Of a stretch of 64,000 nt of DNA, positions 52,300-61,591 are shown in pieces. The position numbers and the translations under genes were made by a program. The notes beneath the pieces are model-generated. The model had not been told where the DNA came from and searched no databases. It was given only the letters and a program-made list of their open reading frames with translations. Origin of the DNA: Craspedostauros australis (lineage: Eukaryota; Bacillariophyta; Bacillariophyceae; Mastogloiales; Achnanthaceae); NCBI GenBank assembly GCA_026770025.1, contig JAMXDE010000004.1, positions 1,240,001 through 1,304,000 of the forward strand. The letters run 5' to 3'. Each line of letters opens with the position of its first letter. Position 1 is the first letter of the stretch.

Positions 52300-53753
52300 T
52301 ATGATGTGATTCGTCAGAATTACAGTGGAAATGGAACACACGAAAATGAGTAGAATTTCTGAAGGAAATTTGCAATCAACGATTTCTGAGAGAATCAGGA
52401 ACATCGTCCGTCCATCCATCAATGGAAACGTATGGTATCGAGCAAAGCTCGATGTACCTCCCAACTAAACCCCAGATGACAATATCATCTGACAGACCAT
52501 CGCATCATTGATGGAATGTGACATCTGGAGGAACAAGGAAGACACCAGCTGACATAGACAGGATGTCATCATGTCACCATGTCGACATCTGTCTCCATGT
52601 CAGGAGCAGAAGGTGAAGATTCGATGACTGAAGGGCATCGAGATCATGGATACACGAGGTGGAGTTCAAGTGGCAAGCACTCATGGAGTAGAAGTCAGTA
52701 GTGAATGAACAGAGTGTCAAATGCAGAGTACACATCAAACATGGAGTATCGTGTAGCATGGACATGCAACATTGAGGAAAGAGAGAGAGAGAGAGCATAC
52801 GAATAGTAGCAAGAGAGTATCTCATGTACCGACTCATAGTCAGAGATCCAATCTATGAGATAGACAAACATGCCAAGAGCATTGGGCAAGACAACGGAGA
52901 CACCAAGAGGATTGGAGTCTCAACAAATGAAATAGCAAACATACCGACTATCAACAACACCGTCTTCCACGATCGTAGGCTTCCGTGACTGGAACTTGCC
53001 AACACATACAGGTCAGATAGAGAACGCCAGAAGGAGGTGTTCAAAACAATTGCCTTTCTCACACAACTGTCTATTCAATCTGGAGGCTTTAGTCCATACC
53101 AAGTTAATTACTAGTTTCAAGAGTGATCCACATCCTATTGAATGCCACAATCACTTTATTGTGTCGATAACAGCTGCGCTGCCTTTTCGTAGACTACAGT
53201 ATGCGTTCGACATTGGACTGACGAGCAGAAATCAAACACGAACGGGGTTTGTTGGTGGGACAGTGACACAACGTATTTTCCATATAAATGGCATATATGC
53301 ATATTTCCCTCAACGCCCAGACGGCCGTTGTCACTGGAGCACATTTGTGCAGGATCTTGTGGCGTCCGCTGAGACGGTGAGGGTCGAAGAAATCTTCCGT
53401 TGCCCGCAGAACGCTGAGCAAAAATGGCGAGGCGAAATGAAATTAGCGCCACAATGTCCCGCGTCCAACTGTGGCTTCGCTGTTGCTGCCACCTCCGCGA
53501 AGTTGAAAGTTTCCGAAGTTGTTGGATCGCCCGCTCTCCACTGTCTATTTTGGTGAAGATGTTGTTGCCAAACACACCCAAACAACAGCAGGGGATGATA
53601 CAAATAGCATCCAAAGAGTTTCACCCTTCAAGCGATTGCTTGCCATCACCCACAAAATCGAGAACAGACCAACTCAACTCAACTCAACTTGACTCAAGGC
53701 CAAAGCGCACACACAACAAGTAACAACAACACCGACAACACCAACACGCAACC
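52300..53753. other. intergenic, no supported gene
   Basis: Contains a short GA-dinucleotide run (about 52779-52795). The longest open frames (for example about 52996-53556) have no ATG-proximal context, domain or splice pattern. The end (53670-53753) is an ACTCAACTCAACTC / CAACAAC-rich leader of the next gene. Confidence 0.5.
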
Positions 53754-55487
53754 ATGCCACCCATGAAGAAAGACATCCTCGCTCTCGTCATCGCACAGAG
53801 CATCATCTGCAACGGCGTCGATGCCGTGCTCGACACGAGCGGTCGCACCAAGGTCGCCACCGATCTCAACATCGATGTTGACATCGACGCTCTTCAAGCG
53901 AAGTTCGGCAAGCTGGCAGCTGAGCGCAAGGCCAAGATCTTGGCGTTCAACTCCGCACACGGTGACAACACCAAGATCACAGCACAGGACACCGAGGACA
54001 AGGAGACCATGCTCCTCTCTGCCACTAGCTCCATGCCCAACATTGATGATATTGTTCCTAACTTGAGGGACAGCAACGCCAACACCAACACCAAGGGAAG
54101 CAACTTTCGTCGTCGACGTGCCGCCTCTTCCACCAACACCAAAAGCGAGGACAAGAACAAGCTTGAGCACAAGTTCACCGATCTTGGCCGTCTTCAAGGC
54201 ACCACTCACGATGCCGAGAAGTCCGTGTCGCCTGAGTCCATCGCAGAACTTCGTCATGAGAAAACAACCGAAACCCTCGATGTTCACAACCGCCAGCTCA
54301 AGTCCACCAAGTCTGAGAAATCGTCATCAAAGGGAGCCAAGTCTGAGAAGTCTTCCAAGTCCAACAAGGCATTCAAGTCCTGCTTCACTGGAACAGCAGA
54401 AGATGTCACCGCGAAGTGCGCAGACAAGGAGGCTAATTGCTGTCAAGCACCAGACAATGAGATAGCTCCCGCGTGTGTGTGGGGCAGCGACCGACACGTG
54501 ACGGTGTGCCCTGACTCCTGCAATGGCAAATACGCTTGCGAATTCAGTCCCAACGAGACAACGGCCATCACGATTGCTCCCTACGCTTGCAACGATTTGT
54601 ACGCCTGCTACGGCATCGAGGTGCCAATTCCTTCTTATGCTTGCAATGGCAACCTCAGTTGCTCATACAACACCGGCAAAATCAGTGAGCATTCTTGCAA
54701 CGGCTACAACGCTTGCTTCAGCAACTCCGGCGAAATCGGTGAGCATTCTTGCAACGGTGAGAATTCTTGCGACGGAAACTCTGGCAAAATCAGCGAGCAT
54801 TCTTGCAACGGTGAGGCAACTTGCTACGGAAACTCAGGCGATATCTCCGCATTCTCATGCATTGGGGAGAATTCGTGTCTGGAAAATACAGGGGACATTG
54901 GCGAGGAGTCCTGCACCACAGGCGAAGCATGTTTCCGCAACCGAGGCAACATCCAGAAAAACTCTTGCGTTGGCGAAGGTGCATGCGTTTTCAACGAAGG
55001 AGCAATCGGAACTGGCGCTTGCCTCGGCGAGAATGCTTGCTTGACGAACCTGGCCAACGTCAGTGACAGGTCCTGCATTGGAGAGTATGCTTGCTTCCTC
55101 AACAAGGGAAACGTCGACGCCGGATCCTGCGGAGGAGAAGCAGCATGCGACCGAAACACTGGTGCCATCAGCATGGGATCCTGTATTGGAACGAGAGCAT
55201 GCATCCAGCAGGCTGGTGCTATCAGCATGGAATCCTGCATTGGAATGGTCGCATGCGCCCAGCAGGATGGTGCCATCGGCCAGGGCTCCTGCCAAGGCCC
55301 ATACGCCTGCTTAAAGAACAAGGCCGACGTGGGCATGGGTTCGTGCTACGAATATGCAGCATGCTATCTCAAGACCGGAATGGTAGGGGACGGAGCCTGC
55401 CGTGGCAATTCCTCGTGTTACAACAACATTGACGCCATCCCCGATGGAGAATGCATCGGTGTACAAGCGTGCGCTGTGGTGCCGTGA
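53754..55487 (+). CDS. secreted Cys-rich protein with 18-residue repeats (577 aa)
   Basis: Starts MPPMKKDILALVIAQSIICNGVDA, a probable signal peptide. Residues 30-220 are charged and Ser/Lys-rich, containing FRRRR (about 118) and a Lys/Ser-rich SKGAKSEKSS region that suggests processing or phosphorylation. From about residue 225 a Cys-rich region begins. From about 300 to the C-terminus there are about 15 tandem repeats of 18 residues with the pattern G-x-I-x-x-x-S-C-x-G-x-x-x-C-x-x-N-x (for example GKISEHSCNGEATCYGNS, GAISMGSCIGTRACIQQA). Regular spacing with two cysteines per unit suggests a solenoid with stacked disulfide rungs. The context is extracellular or cell-wall. No enzymatic motif is seen. 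A similar repeat style occurs in diatom predicted secreted proteins; the name and function are unknown. Confidence 0.9.
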   Translation: MPPMKKDILALVIAQSIICNGVDAVLDTSGRTKVATDLNIDVDIDALQAKFGKLAAERKAKILAFNSAHGDNTKITAQDTEDKETMLLSATSSMPNIDDIVPNLRDSNANTNTKGSNFRRRRAASSTNTKSEDKNKLEHKFTDLGRLQGTTHDAEKSVSPESIAELRHEKTTETLDVHNRQLKSTKSEKSSSKGAKSEKSSKSNKAFKSCFTGTAEDVTAKCADKEANCCQAPDNEIAPACVWGSDRHVTVCPDSCNGKYACEFSPNETTAITIAPYACNDLYACYGIEVPIPSYACNGNLSCSYNTGKISEHSCNGYNACFSNSGEIGEHSCNGENSCDGNSGKISEHSCNGEATCYGNSGDISAFSCIGENSCLENTGDIGEESCTTGEACFRNRGNIQKNSCVGEGACVFNEGAIGTGACLGENACLTNLANVSDRSCIGEYACFLNKGNVDAGSCGGEAACDRNTGAISMGSCIGTRACIQQAGAISMESCIGMVACAQQDGAIGQGSCQGPYACLKNKADVGMGSCYEYAACYLKTGMVGDGACRGNSSCYNNIDAIPDGECIGVQACAVVP

Positions 55488-55572
55488 ACAATCTCCCTAT
55501 TTGATCTCGATGTTCATCGTCGTCCCCGTTTCTGTAGAGCAAGATATGACAGTTTTAGAGTAAACAAATAGT

Positions 55573-56083
55573 GGTTGAATGCCTGTATTTGCATCTTCGC
55601 CGAGTGGATACGGAATCTGTCCACCACCATCACAATCATAATCATCGACGTCGACCATCATCATCATCATCGGCGACAGCACGCACACTTGCACGAATCT
55701 GTGTCTCCTCTCTCCCCCTTCGCTCTTTGCATTTCAATCTCCCATTCCCTTTGCACATCCAACGAACCAAAACGGCGGCGGGCTCCTTTCCGCAACTCTC
55801 CCAACACAGCCAACGATAAGAAAACAGCGACGATGGCGCTCACATCGCAACGCAACGCACCACGCCGCCAATCACGCGGCCGCTCAACTCAAGTCGTCGC
55901 ACACCAACGAAGCCGCCGACAGATTGATTTGCCCCCTGTCGACTGGTCTTCCTTCCTTTTGTGGTGTCGCGTTGGTCTGTTCCTTTTGTTCAACAAACAC
56001 AAATGTCGACTTTGTCTCTCTTCCGATCGTTGCACATGCAGTTCCTGGATTGGCGGTTTGGGCGGAGCCTGTAGGTATCCATG
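55573..56083. repeat. dispersed ~0.5-kb repeat, uninterrupted copy
   Basis: Aligns to 46174-46620 plus 51070-51131, with a ~14-bp indel near its start and differences in the CAT-repeat length. Its position 56012-56015 (TTGT) is the empty counterpart of the transposon target site. It lies ~85 bp downstream of the Cys-repeat gene stop. Confidence 0.88.
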
Positions 56084-56751
56084 ACTCGTTTTGCGTGCGC
56101 AACTGAGATGACCAAAGGGGAAATTGTGAGTGGTTGTCGGTTCACTTCCTTGATGCCAGAAAAGGAATGTGCGGTTTTGCATCCACCACGTCTTCCCCTC
56201 CCTTGTGGTGTCAACTGATCCTCTCCTCCTGTGTTGCTCCGCGCTCTTGATGCTGCTGATGATGATGATGGTAGTAGTCTCACGGGTGGTTGCGTGTCAC
56301 GATGAATGATTAGATGTGTCAAGTTGTTCGCTCGATGATGATGTTTGTCTCCAAATCCGTCCGGGTGACCTCTCGAGAGCATTCTGCTTCGTCCATCACG
56401 GGCAACTGTGGATCCGCTCAGCTCTGCTCGATCGTACCAGCTCCAATTGCATCATCCGCGCACCCCTGAGTTGTCCATTGCCGCACAGATGTGTGACTCT
56501 GGTTCATGCGCTTCAGGGGTGCATCCTTCCGACGCTGGGCAAATCCATTCTTTCGGCATATCGCGCTGCCCGACAATAGACTACTCACACCATACGAAGA
56601 TTGTACTTCACCAGACTGCGCCGCATGTTGGTCATAACGAAATCCATTCTATTTTGCGTCCTTGGGTTCTACTGTACGAGTTGGTAGGTACCTCTCTACT
56701 CTTGGTGATTGATAGCGCTGCTCGAACATCCAATGGTATTCATATCATGCT
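56084..56751. other. intergenic
   Basis: Between the dispersed repeat and the stop of the minus-strand hydrolase. Contains a GATGATGATGATGG tract near 56257-56271; no supported gene. Confidence 0.5.
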
Positions 56752-59700
56752 CTATGCCGGACAGGTCCAGTTGCTCGACCTCGTGTTGTCCTTCTGCCAG
56801 AACATGTAGCACTCGGCATGGTCCACGACGCAGCCACCGTTGGCGCAGGGGTCCACGATGACGCCACTGTTCACAAAGGTGGCAAGTTGATCCATCGCGT
56901 TGCAGTTCTGTCGCAGGCAAAAATGCACGTGATTCACTCGCCTGATGTGGCTGTCCTCGGGCAGTGGTCGCGAGTCGTCGCGCAACGCCGCGTATTCGTG
57001 CGTGTACAGGACTTCCGTCAGAACGACCGTGCTGCCTGGTTGCGATATCAGAGATGGCGACTGCAGGGTGGACTTGGAAGCCACGGGGACCCCCACGATG
57101 TTCTTCTTGGGATTGTGCGGCACGACGGTTGCGTTGAAGGCACGCGCCAGCGATTCGGACGCGAAGTTGGGGATGACGGGATCGCCCAGTCCTGCCTGCA
57201 GCAGCACGGGCGGTCGGTGCTGGCCGCTCAATGCGGCGCCTTGCGATGCCAACCATCCCGCACCTTCCACCGCATCCCACGACGATTGCATGATGGAAAC
57301 GATGATGCGGATGTGCCGCCTGTGAAGGAACGTGCAGGTCAGCAGCATTTCGAACGTTCCGAAGGCTGGCGAATGGTTCATGGTGAAGCCGAGGGATATG
57401 CCTGGGACTCCCAAGATGACTCTCTCGATGAGCTCGAGGGGCGCCATCCACGAAGTGTATCCCGCGCCCAGAATCGAACCTTGTGAATTACCGTAGTACA
57501 CGTTCGTGGGCTTTTTGGCTGGTGCTTGTGCTGGTAGCGTCGCTGGTAGCGTCGCTGGTAGCGTCGCCGGTACCGTTGCTGCTGCTGCTGCTGCTGCTTG
57601 GTTGAGACGCTGCGTGCCCGATGTTCGCTGCGTCTTGTCGCGGAAGGTGAGGAAATCGGTTTGCGATAGCTGGCCGCTGTGGACGAAATGCTGAAGGCAC
57701 AGCTTGGCCACGAAACCCTGCATGAGGTTGTCGCGCATGGCCTGAAATATTTGAGGCTTTGATAGGATGGCCTTCATGACGACCCCGAGATCGAATGAGG
57801 ACATACCACGCCACTCCATGGCCATCACAACGTACTTCTCACGGTAGGCTTGCTCCTGGACAGCGTGGATGGTGGCTTCCCAGCGATTGAAGAACAGCCC
57901 GTGGCCGTAATCGATGATCGCCTTCGGGATGGCGAAATGATCGGAGGTTGCGGAATTGCTTGCCTGTGCCTTCAAGATCTCGTCCCGCACGGTGCATGGA
58001 ATCTGCATGGTGAATTTTGCCTTCCCGATCGTCGTGGCGTCCTGCTCCAACGGTTCGCGAAGGATGGCATGCCTTTGCCCTTGGCCTTGAGCTTCCAGAT
58101 ACCACGGCACATCGATCTCACCGTGGACGACCCTGGCCATCAACCGGGTCGTCAGTGTGCCGCTCGCGTCCCTGAATTTCTCCGCGCAATTGAAATTATC
58201 CATCTTGACCGTTCGTACGTGGCCCGACCAATCGCCGTTCCATTCGTCTTCGATCGTGCGCAAGGCGTCGTCTCGGATCTTCATCAGCGGTCCAAGCTGC
58301 GCCGTTTCGCTGACGGTGACGAAGTCAAACAACAGCTGCAGGCCCATGGGATCGTCCGCATGGTCGATCCACGGCGCTGCCTGCTCGAGAACGGGGATGA
58401 CGTCGGTTTGGTATCTGTGCAAACGGTTGCCTTGATCATGGCTGAGATCGATGCCATCCCGGAGGAGCTGCAACATGCCTCTCGTGGGCGGCAGCCTGTC
58501 GCCATATTTGTCCGTCGCATTGTACAGGACGACGGCGTAGTGGCTGGAATGATCGAGCGGTTGAGCCGGCGTGAGGGTGACGGATGGGTGGTGGGGATCG
58601 GAGTAGTCTATCTCCGCCGCGTGCGGCACCAGCGTCGAAGTGTCAACGTTGAGCAGCAACGTCCAGGACTTATCCGTGGTGGAGAGAGGTATTTGGTCGA
58701 CGCCCTGAAGGCCGTGTGTTTGGGTTCCGCGCAGATGCTCGTCTGCCTCCATGAGACCGTCCATGTAGAACAGGATCGGGGACATCGTGCTGAAGCCGTC
58801 GAACTGTTCGTTGAGGAAATCCACCGACACGTGGTAACCATCCCGCAGCACCGGCAAGGCCGACTGCTCGAGGTTGATGCGCCAGCCCGTTGCCGTGGAA
58901 TCGTCGCGCTGCATGTGATGGAATGAGGGGTAGGGGAACGCGCATTCGGTGTCGTCGAGCGGATCGCAGTGGTCGTAGTACCCCGGCCGCTCGTACCGTG
59001 ATGCCATGGCGAAGCGCTGCACGCAGACGGTGAAGGAGATGGTGACGAGCACCGCGGCGATGGCCAGCTCTGCCATCCACGCGAGTTGCAGCGCGTCCTG
59101 CCTGTTCTTGCGCATAGCGCTCATCCTCATGCGCACCGCCGCGGCCTTGGATTCCAACCACTGGATAGGCGCCGCTTTCGCAAGCCCGGCGAAGGAGACG
59201 CACCAGGAATTGAAGAGCATGCAGAGCATGATGCTCGCAAGCACCAAGGTTCGCAGCGCGTAGACCAGCTGCAGCATCCGCAAGATGAGGATGCAGCACG
59301 CCCACTGCCACCACCATTCCGCCACCACCGTTCCATCGACGTCGCCGTAGAAATCATGGACGAGAATGCGCACCGCGGGAAGGTAGCCACGATGCAGCAA
59401 GGCCACGTCGAAGACGCAGACAAGGATGATGACGCAGACCTCCGCGTTACTTCTCTTCTCTTGGTGGGGATGTCCCGTGGCGATCAGCAGCAGGCTGGCA
59501 TGCAGGCTGAAGACGAGGCACGGCCAGATCTGCCGCGTCAAGTCGGTGGCATGCGCAGCGCACAGCAGGATGGCGGGCACCGCGAGGCAAATCGTGGTCC
59601 ATGTATTGAGCATGCCCATCACTTCGCACCACGTTCTGCGCGCGTCGTCATCCTGCATCGTCAATGGCGCGTGCTTGTCCAGACTGCTGCTGTCGCTGTC

Positions 59701-59856
59701 GCTGCAGCTGCTTCCGTACTTGTGGGCATTGCGGCCGCCATGCCACCGACGGGCAGATGGCGGCGATGCATCATGGCGCGGCAGCAGCGCGTCGTTCTCG
59801 TCCTTGCCGCCGACAACCGCCATTGTCTCGCTGCTCGATTCTCCAGCCGCGCTCAT
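56752..59856 (-). CDS. membrane-anchored alpha/beta-hydrolase-like protein (1034 aa)
   Basis: First ATG at 59856 (MSAAGESSS). The N-terminus is polar. Several hydrophobic segments follow between about residues 80 and 290 (for example LNTWTTICLAVPAILLCAA, VCVIILVCVFDVALL, ELAIAAVLVTISFTVCV). A large extracytosolic region comes next. CDPLDDTECAFPYPS and ATGWRINLEQSALP, with NEQFDGFSTMSPILFYMDG, recall the N-terminal part of bacterial secreted lipase-like proteins. The nucleophile elbow is NVYYGNSQGSILGAGY, with the predicted catalytic serine at 791 (codon at 57484-57486). A downstream GLGDPVI is a plausible Asp-loop and VNHVHF a plausible His. Between these blocks is a low-complexity ATLPATLPATLPA stretch (about 760). 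The C-terminus has a Cys-rich tail (DPCANGGCVVDHAECYMFW). Probably a lipase/esterase of the cell surface or endomembrane; substrate unknown. Confidence 0.82.
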   Translation of the reverse strand: MSAAGESSSETMAVVGGKDENDALLPRHDASPPSARRWHGGRNAHKYGSSCSDSDSSSLDKHAPLTMQDDDARRTWCEVMGMLNTWTTICLAVPAILLCAAHATDLTRQIWPCLVFSLHASLLLIATGHPHQEKRSNAEVCVIILVCVFDVALLHRGYLPAVRILVHDFYGDVDGTVVAEWWWQWACCILILRMLQLVYALRTLVLASIMLCMLFNSWCVSFAGLAKAAPIQWLESKAAAVRMRMSAMRKNRQDALQLAWMAELAIAAVLVTISFTVCVQRFAMASRYERPGYYDHCDPLDDTECAFPYPSFHHMQRDDSTATGWRINLEQSALPVLRDGYHVSVDFLNEQFDGFSTMSPILFYMDGLMEADEHLRGTQTHGLQGVDQIPLSTTDKSWTLLLNVDTSTLVPHAAEIDYSDPHHPSVTLTPAQPLDHSSHYAVVLYNATDKYGDRLPPTRGMLQLLRDGIDLSHDQGNRLHRYQTDVIPVLEQAAPWIDHADDPMGLQLLFDFVTVSETAQLGPLMKIRDDALRTIEDEWNGDWSGHVRTVKMDNFNCAEKFRDASGTLTTRLMARVVHGEIDVPWYLEAQGQGQRHAILREPLEQDATTIGKAKFTMQIPCTVRDEILKAQASNSATSDHFAIPKAIIDYGHGLFFNRWEATIHAVQEQAYREKYVVMAMEWRGMSSFDLGVVMKAILSKPQIFQAMRDNLMQGFVAKLCLQHFVHSGQLSQTDFLTFRDKTQRTSGTQRLNQAAAAAAATVPATLPATLPATLPAQAPAKKPTNVYYGNSQGSILGAGYTSWMAPLELIERVILGVPGISLGFTMNHSPAFGTFEMLLTCTFLHRRHIRIIVSIMQSSWDAVEGAGWLASQGAALSGQHRPPVLLQAGLGDPVIPNFASESLARAFNATVVPHNPKKNIVGVPVASKSTLQSPSLISQPGSTVVLTEVLYTHEYAALRDDSRPLPEDSHIRRVNHVHFCLRQNCNAMDQLATFVNSGVIVDPCANGGCVVDHAECYMFWQKDNTRSSNWTCPA

Positions 59857-60205
59857 GATTGTCAATGCGCGCGCTTGTGGGTGGCTGTGAATGGCTGCCA
59901 ATGGCTGTGAGTGGCTGTGAGTAGCACGAGGAGAGCGTCGTTGCGGTTTCTCTGGAGAGAGAGCGACTGCTTTCTTGGGCTTCCTCTTATCGTTGGTGCG
60001 TATGCTGGTGCTCGTTGTGATGCATGTGCTTGTGACTTTGCATGTAATGAAGGGTTGAGGAAAGAATATGTATTCTAGTATGCAATATTATGCAATGGCT
60101 TGTACATTATTATACGATGTGTAACACGCAATAGCAGCGCAAGGTTTCATGGACGCGGGCGAGTAGGCTTGCACATCGCCGCCGTCGGCTATCTGTCCAG
60201 TTGCA

Positions 60206-60898
60206 ATGAAGAATTATGAGCAGAGAGCACTCCAATGTTCTTTTGTTGTTGCTGTGTGCATCACGTGCTGCGTTGTTTGCGATGCGGCAAGGTTTCGCGC
60301 CAAAGCCAACACTGTTGTGCTGGTTCGTTCTTTGGTTTCTTGTCCAAGGCCCAATCGTGGAGCTCGGGAACTACAGAGAAATGTGCACTTTTGCACCGTG
60401 TTCGTGGCGTTGGAAGACGAACCCGAAAGGGAAAATGATCGACGTCACATGAGAAACTTCGCAATTCCCATCAACTGTGCCCTCTGCCGGCTTCGTGAGC
60501 AGAAGTTTACGCCCAAGCGGCCAGTTTCGCTCCAATCTACGCCGCATGCGTTTGCTGGTGTCGGGCCAAGAGAGGATCCTGTTGACTTTCCTCTTCGCCA
60601 AGAACGGCAGTTCTCTGACAGTGAATCTGCAGGAACGTGGACGCACACTGAAGATGGTGATCTTCCGACTCTGCAGTTGAGTATCGTACGCAACACCATC
60701 ATGACGAGCAGACTGTACCCTCCACTCTCCGGGCTGGAATACTCTGCTTGTGCATGTGCGACCACTGGTGCAACAAAATCTATGGTACGATTGCAGACGT
60801 GCGCCGACAAGAAGAAAAGGCAACACAAGCACGCCACCAAGCACGAGAAGAAGAACCAACCAACCAAGGGAAACAGAGAATCAAGGCAACAAAGATGA
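60206..60898 (+). CDS. possible small secreted protein (230 aa), doubtful
   Basis: ATG-initiated frame whose first 28 residues (MKNYEQRALQCSFVVAVCITC...) look like a weak signal peptide ending near CDAA. The rest is basic, with a Lys/His-rich tail, and has no recognised domain or repeats. Overlapping frames on the other strand are nearly as long, so this may be chance. Confidence 0.2.
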   Translation: MKNYEQRALQCSFVVAVCITCCVVCDAARFRAKANTVVLVRSLVSCPRPNRGARELQRNVHFCTVFVALEDEPERENDRRHMRNFAIPINCALCRLREQKFTPKRPVSLQSTPHAFAGVGPREDPVDFPLRQERQFSDSESAGTWTHTEDGDLPTLQLSIVRNTIMTSRLYPPLSGLEYSACACATTGATKSMVRLQTCADKKKRQHKHATKHEKKNQPTKGNRESRQQR

Positions 60899-61036
60899 TG
60901 GATACACGCAAGATGTCTGCATCAATACCCTCTTGTAGTAGTATGGCACAATGCACGCCACCCACATCATGACAGAGTTGAGTAGTTCGTAGAGTACTCA
61001 GCCGTGCATGTTGTGCTCACAACAGTACAGAGAACA

Positions 61037-61042
<6 letters not shown>

Positions 61043-61069
<27 letters not shown>
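61043..61069. repeat. CT dinucleotide microsatellite
   Basis: About 13 consecutive CT units, preceded by CACACCCA and followed by CCAGAG. Confidence 0.85.
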
Positions 61070-61071
<2 letters not shown>

Positions 61072-61512
61072 GAGTTGAGACCTGGAGTACTCTCAGATTA
61101 TATGATTCTCCTTGTTGTGAGCAAGCGTGTGGAGATCGAGGCAAGAGCCTGAAAGATGCTGTCCCAAATACTCTAGGCCCTTTTGGGAACAAGGCTACGG
61201 ACGAGTACTCTCGTGCGATATCCATGTTTGGCTGTTTGTTGGGTTCAGATCAACCGTCATTTGTCTGTCAGTTTCATTGAATTGCTATTGTTTGTTTGCA
61301 ATGTCAACAATGACATGTATTCATCACAAACATTGACTGTTAGGCGTCCGCATTTTGCACCGACTCAGATGACATTCACTTTTCAGTCACGAATATCCGT
61401 GATGATAAGTTGTTAGGTGGAGAAACACAGCCACTAGAGAAGTTCTGCATTCCACTCACCCAGTCACGAACAGTCCCATGAGGGAGTCATAACCTGATAG
61501 AGACATTTTTTC

Positions 61513-61591
61513 GGGGGTGGCGAGAAATCACCCCCTCGCTGAGTGGAAATGATTTCCACTTCTGCGGCAGAAATGGAAATCGTTTCCACTC
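61513..61591. repeat. two adjacent inverted repeats (hairpins)
   Basis: GGGGGTG / CACCCCC (61513-61535) is followed by an 18-bp stem with one mismatch (GAGTGGAAATGATTTCCA at 61541-61558, partner ending 61591). The word CTGAGTGGAAATC recurs at about 61993. It could be the terminus of a small inverted-repeat element. Confidence 0.5.

Noticed and set aside
52996-53556. 186-codon plus-strand frame
   Set aside because: No ATG at the start of the frame, no domain, and overlapping frames of similar length on the other strand.
57850-58926. 358-codon plus-strand frame
   Set aside because: Antisense shadow of the hydrolase gene (56752-59856).
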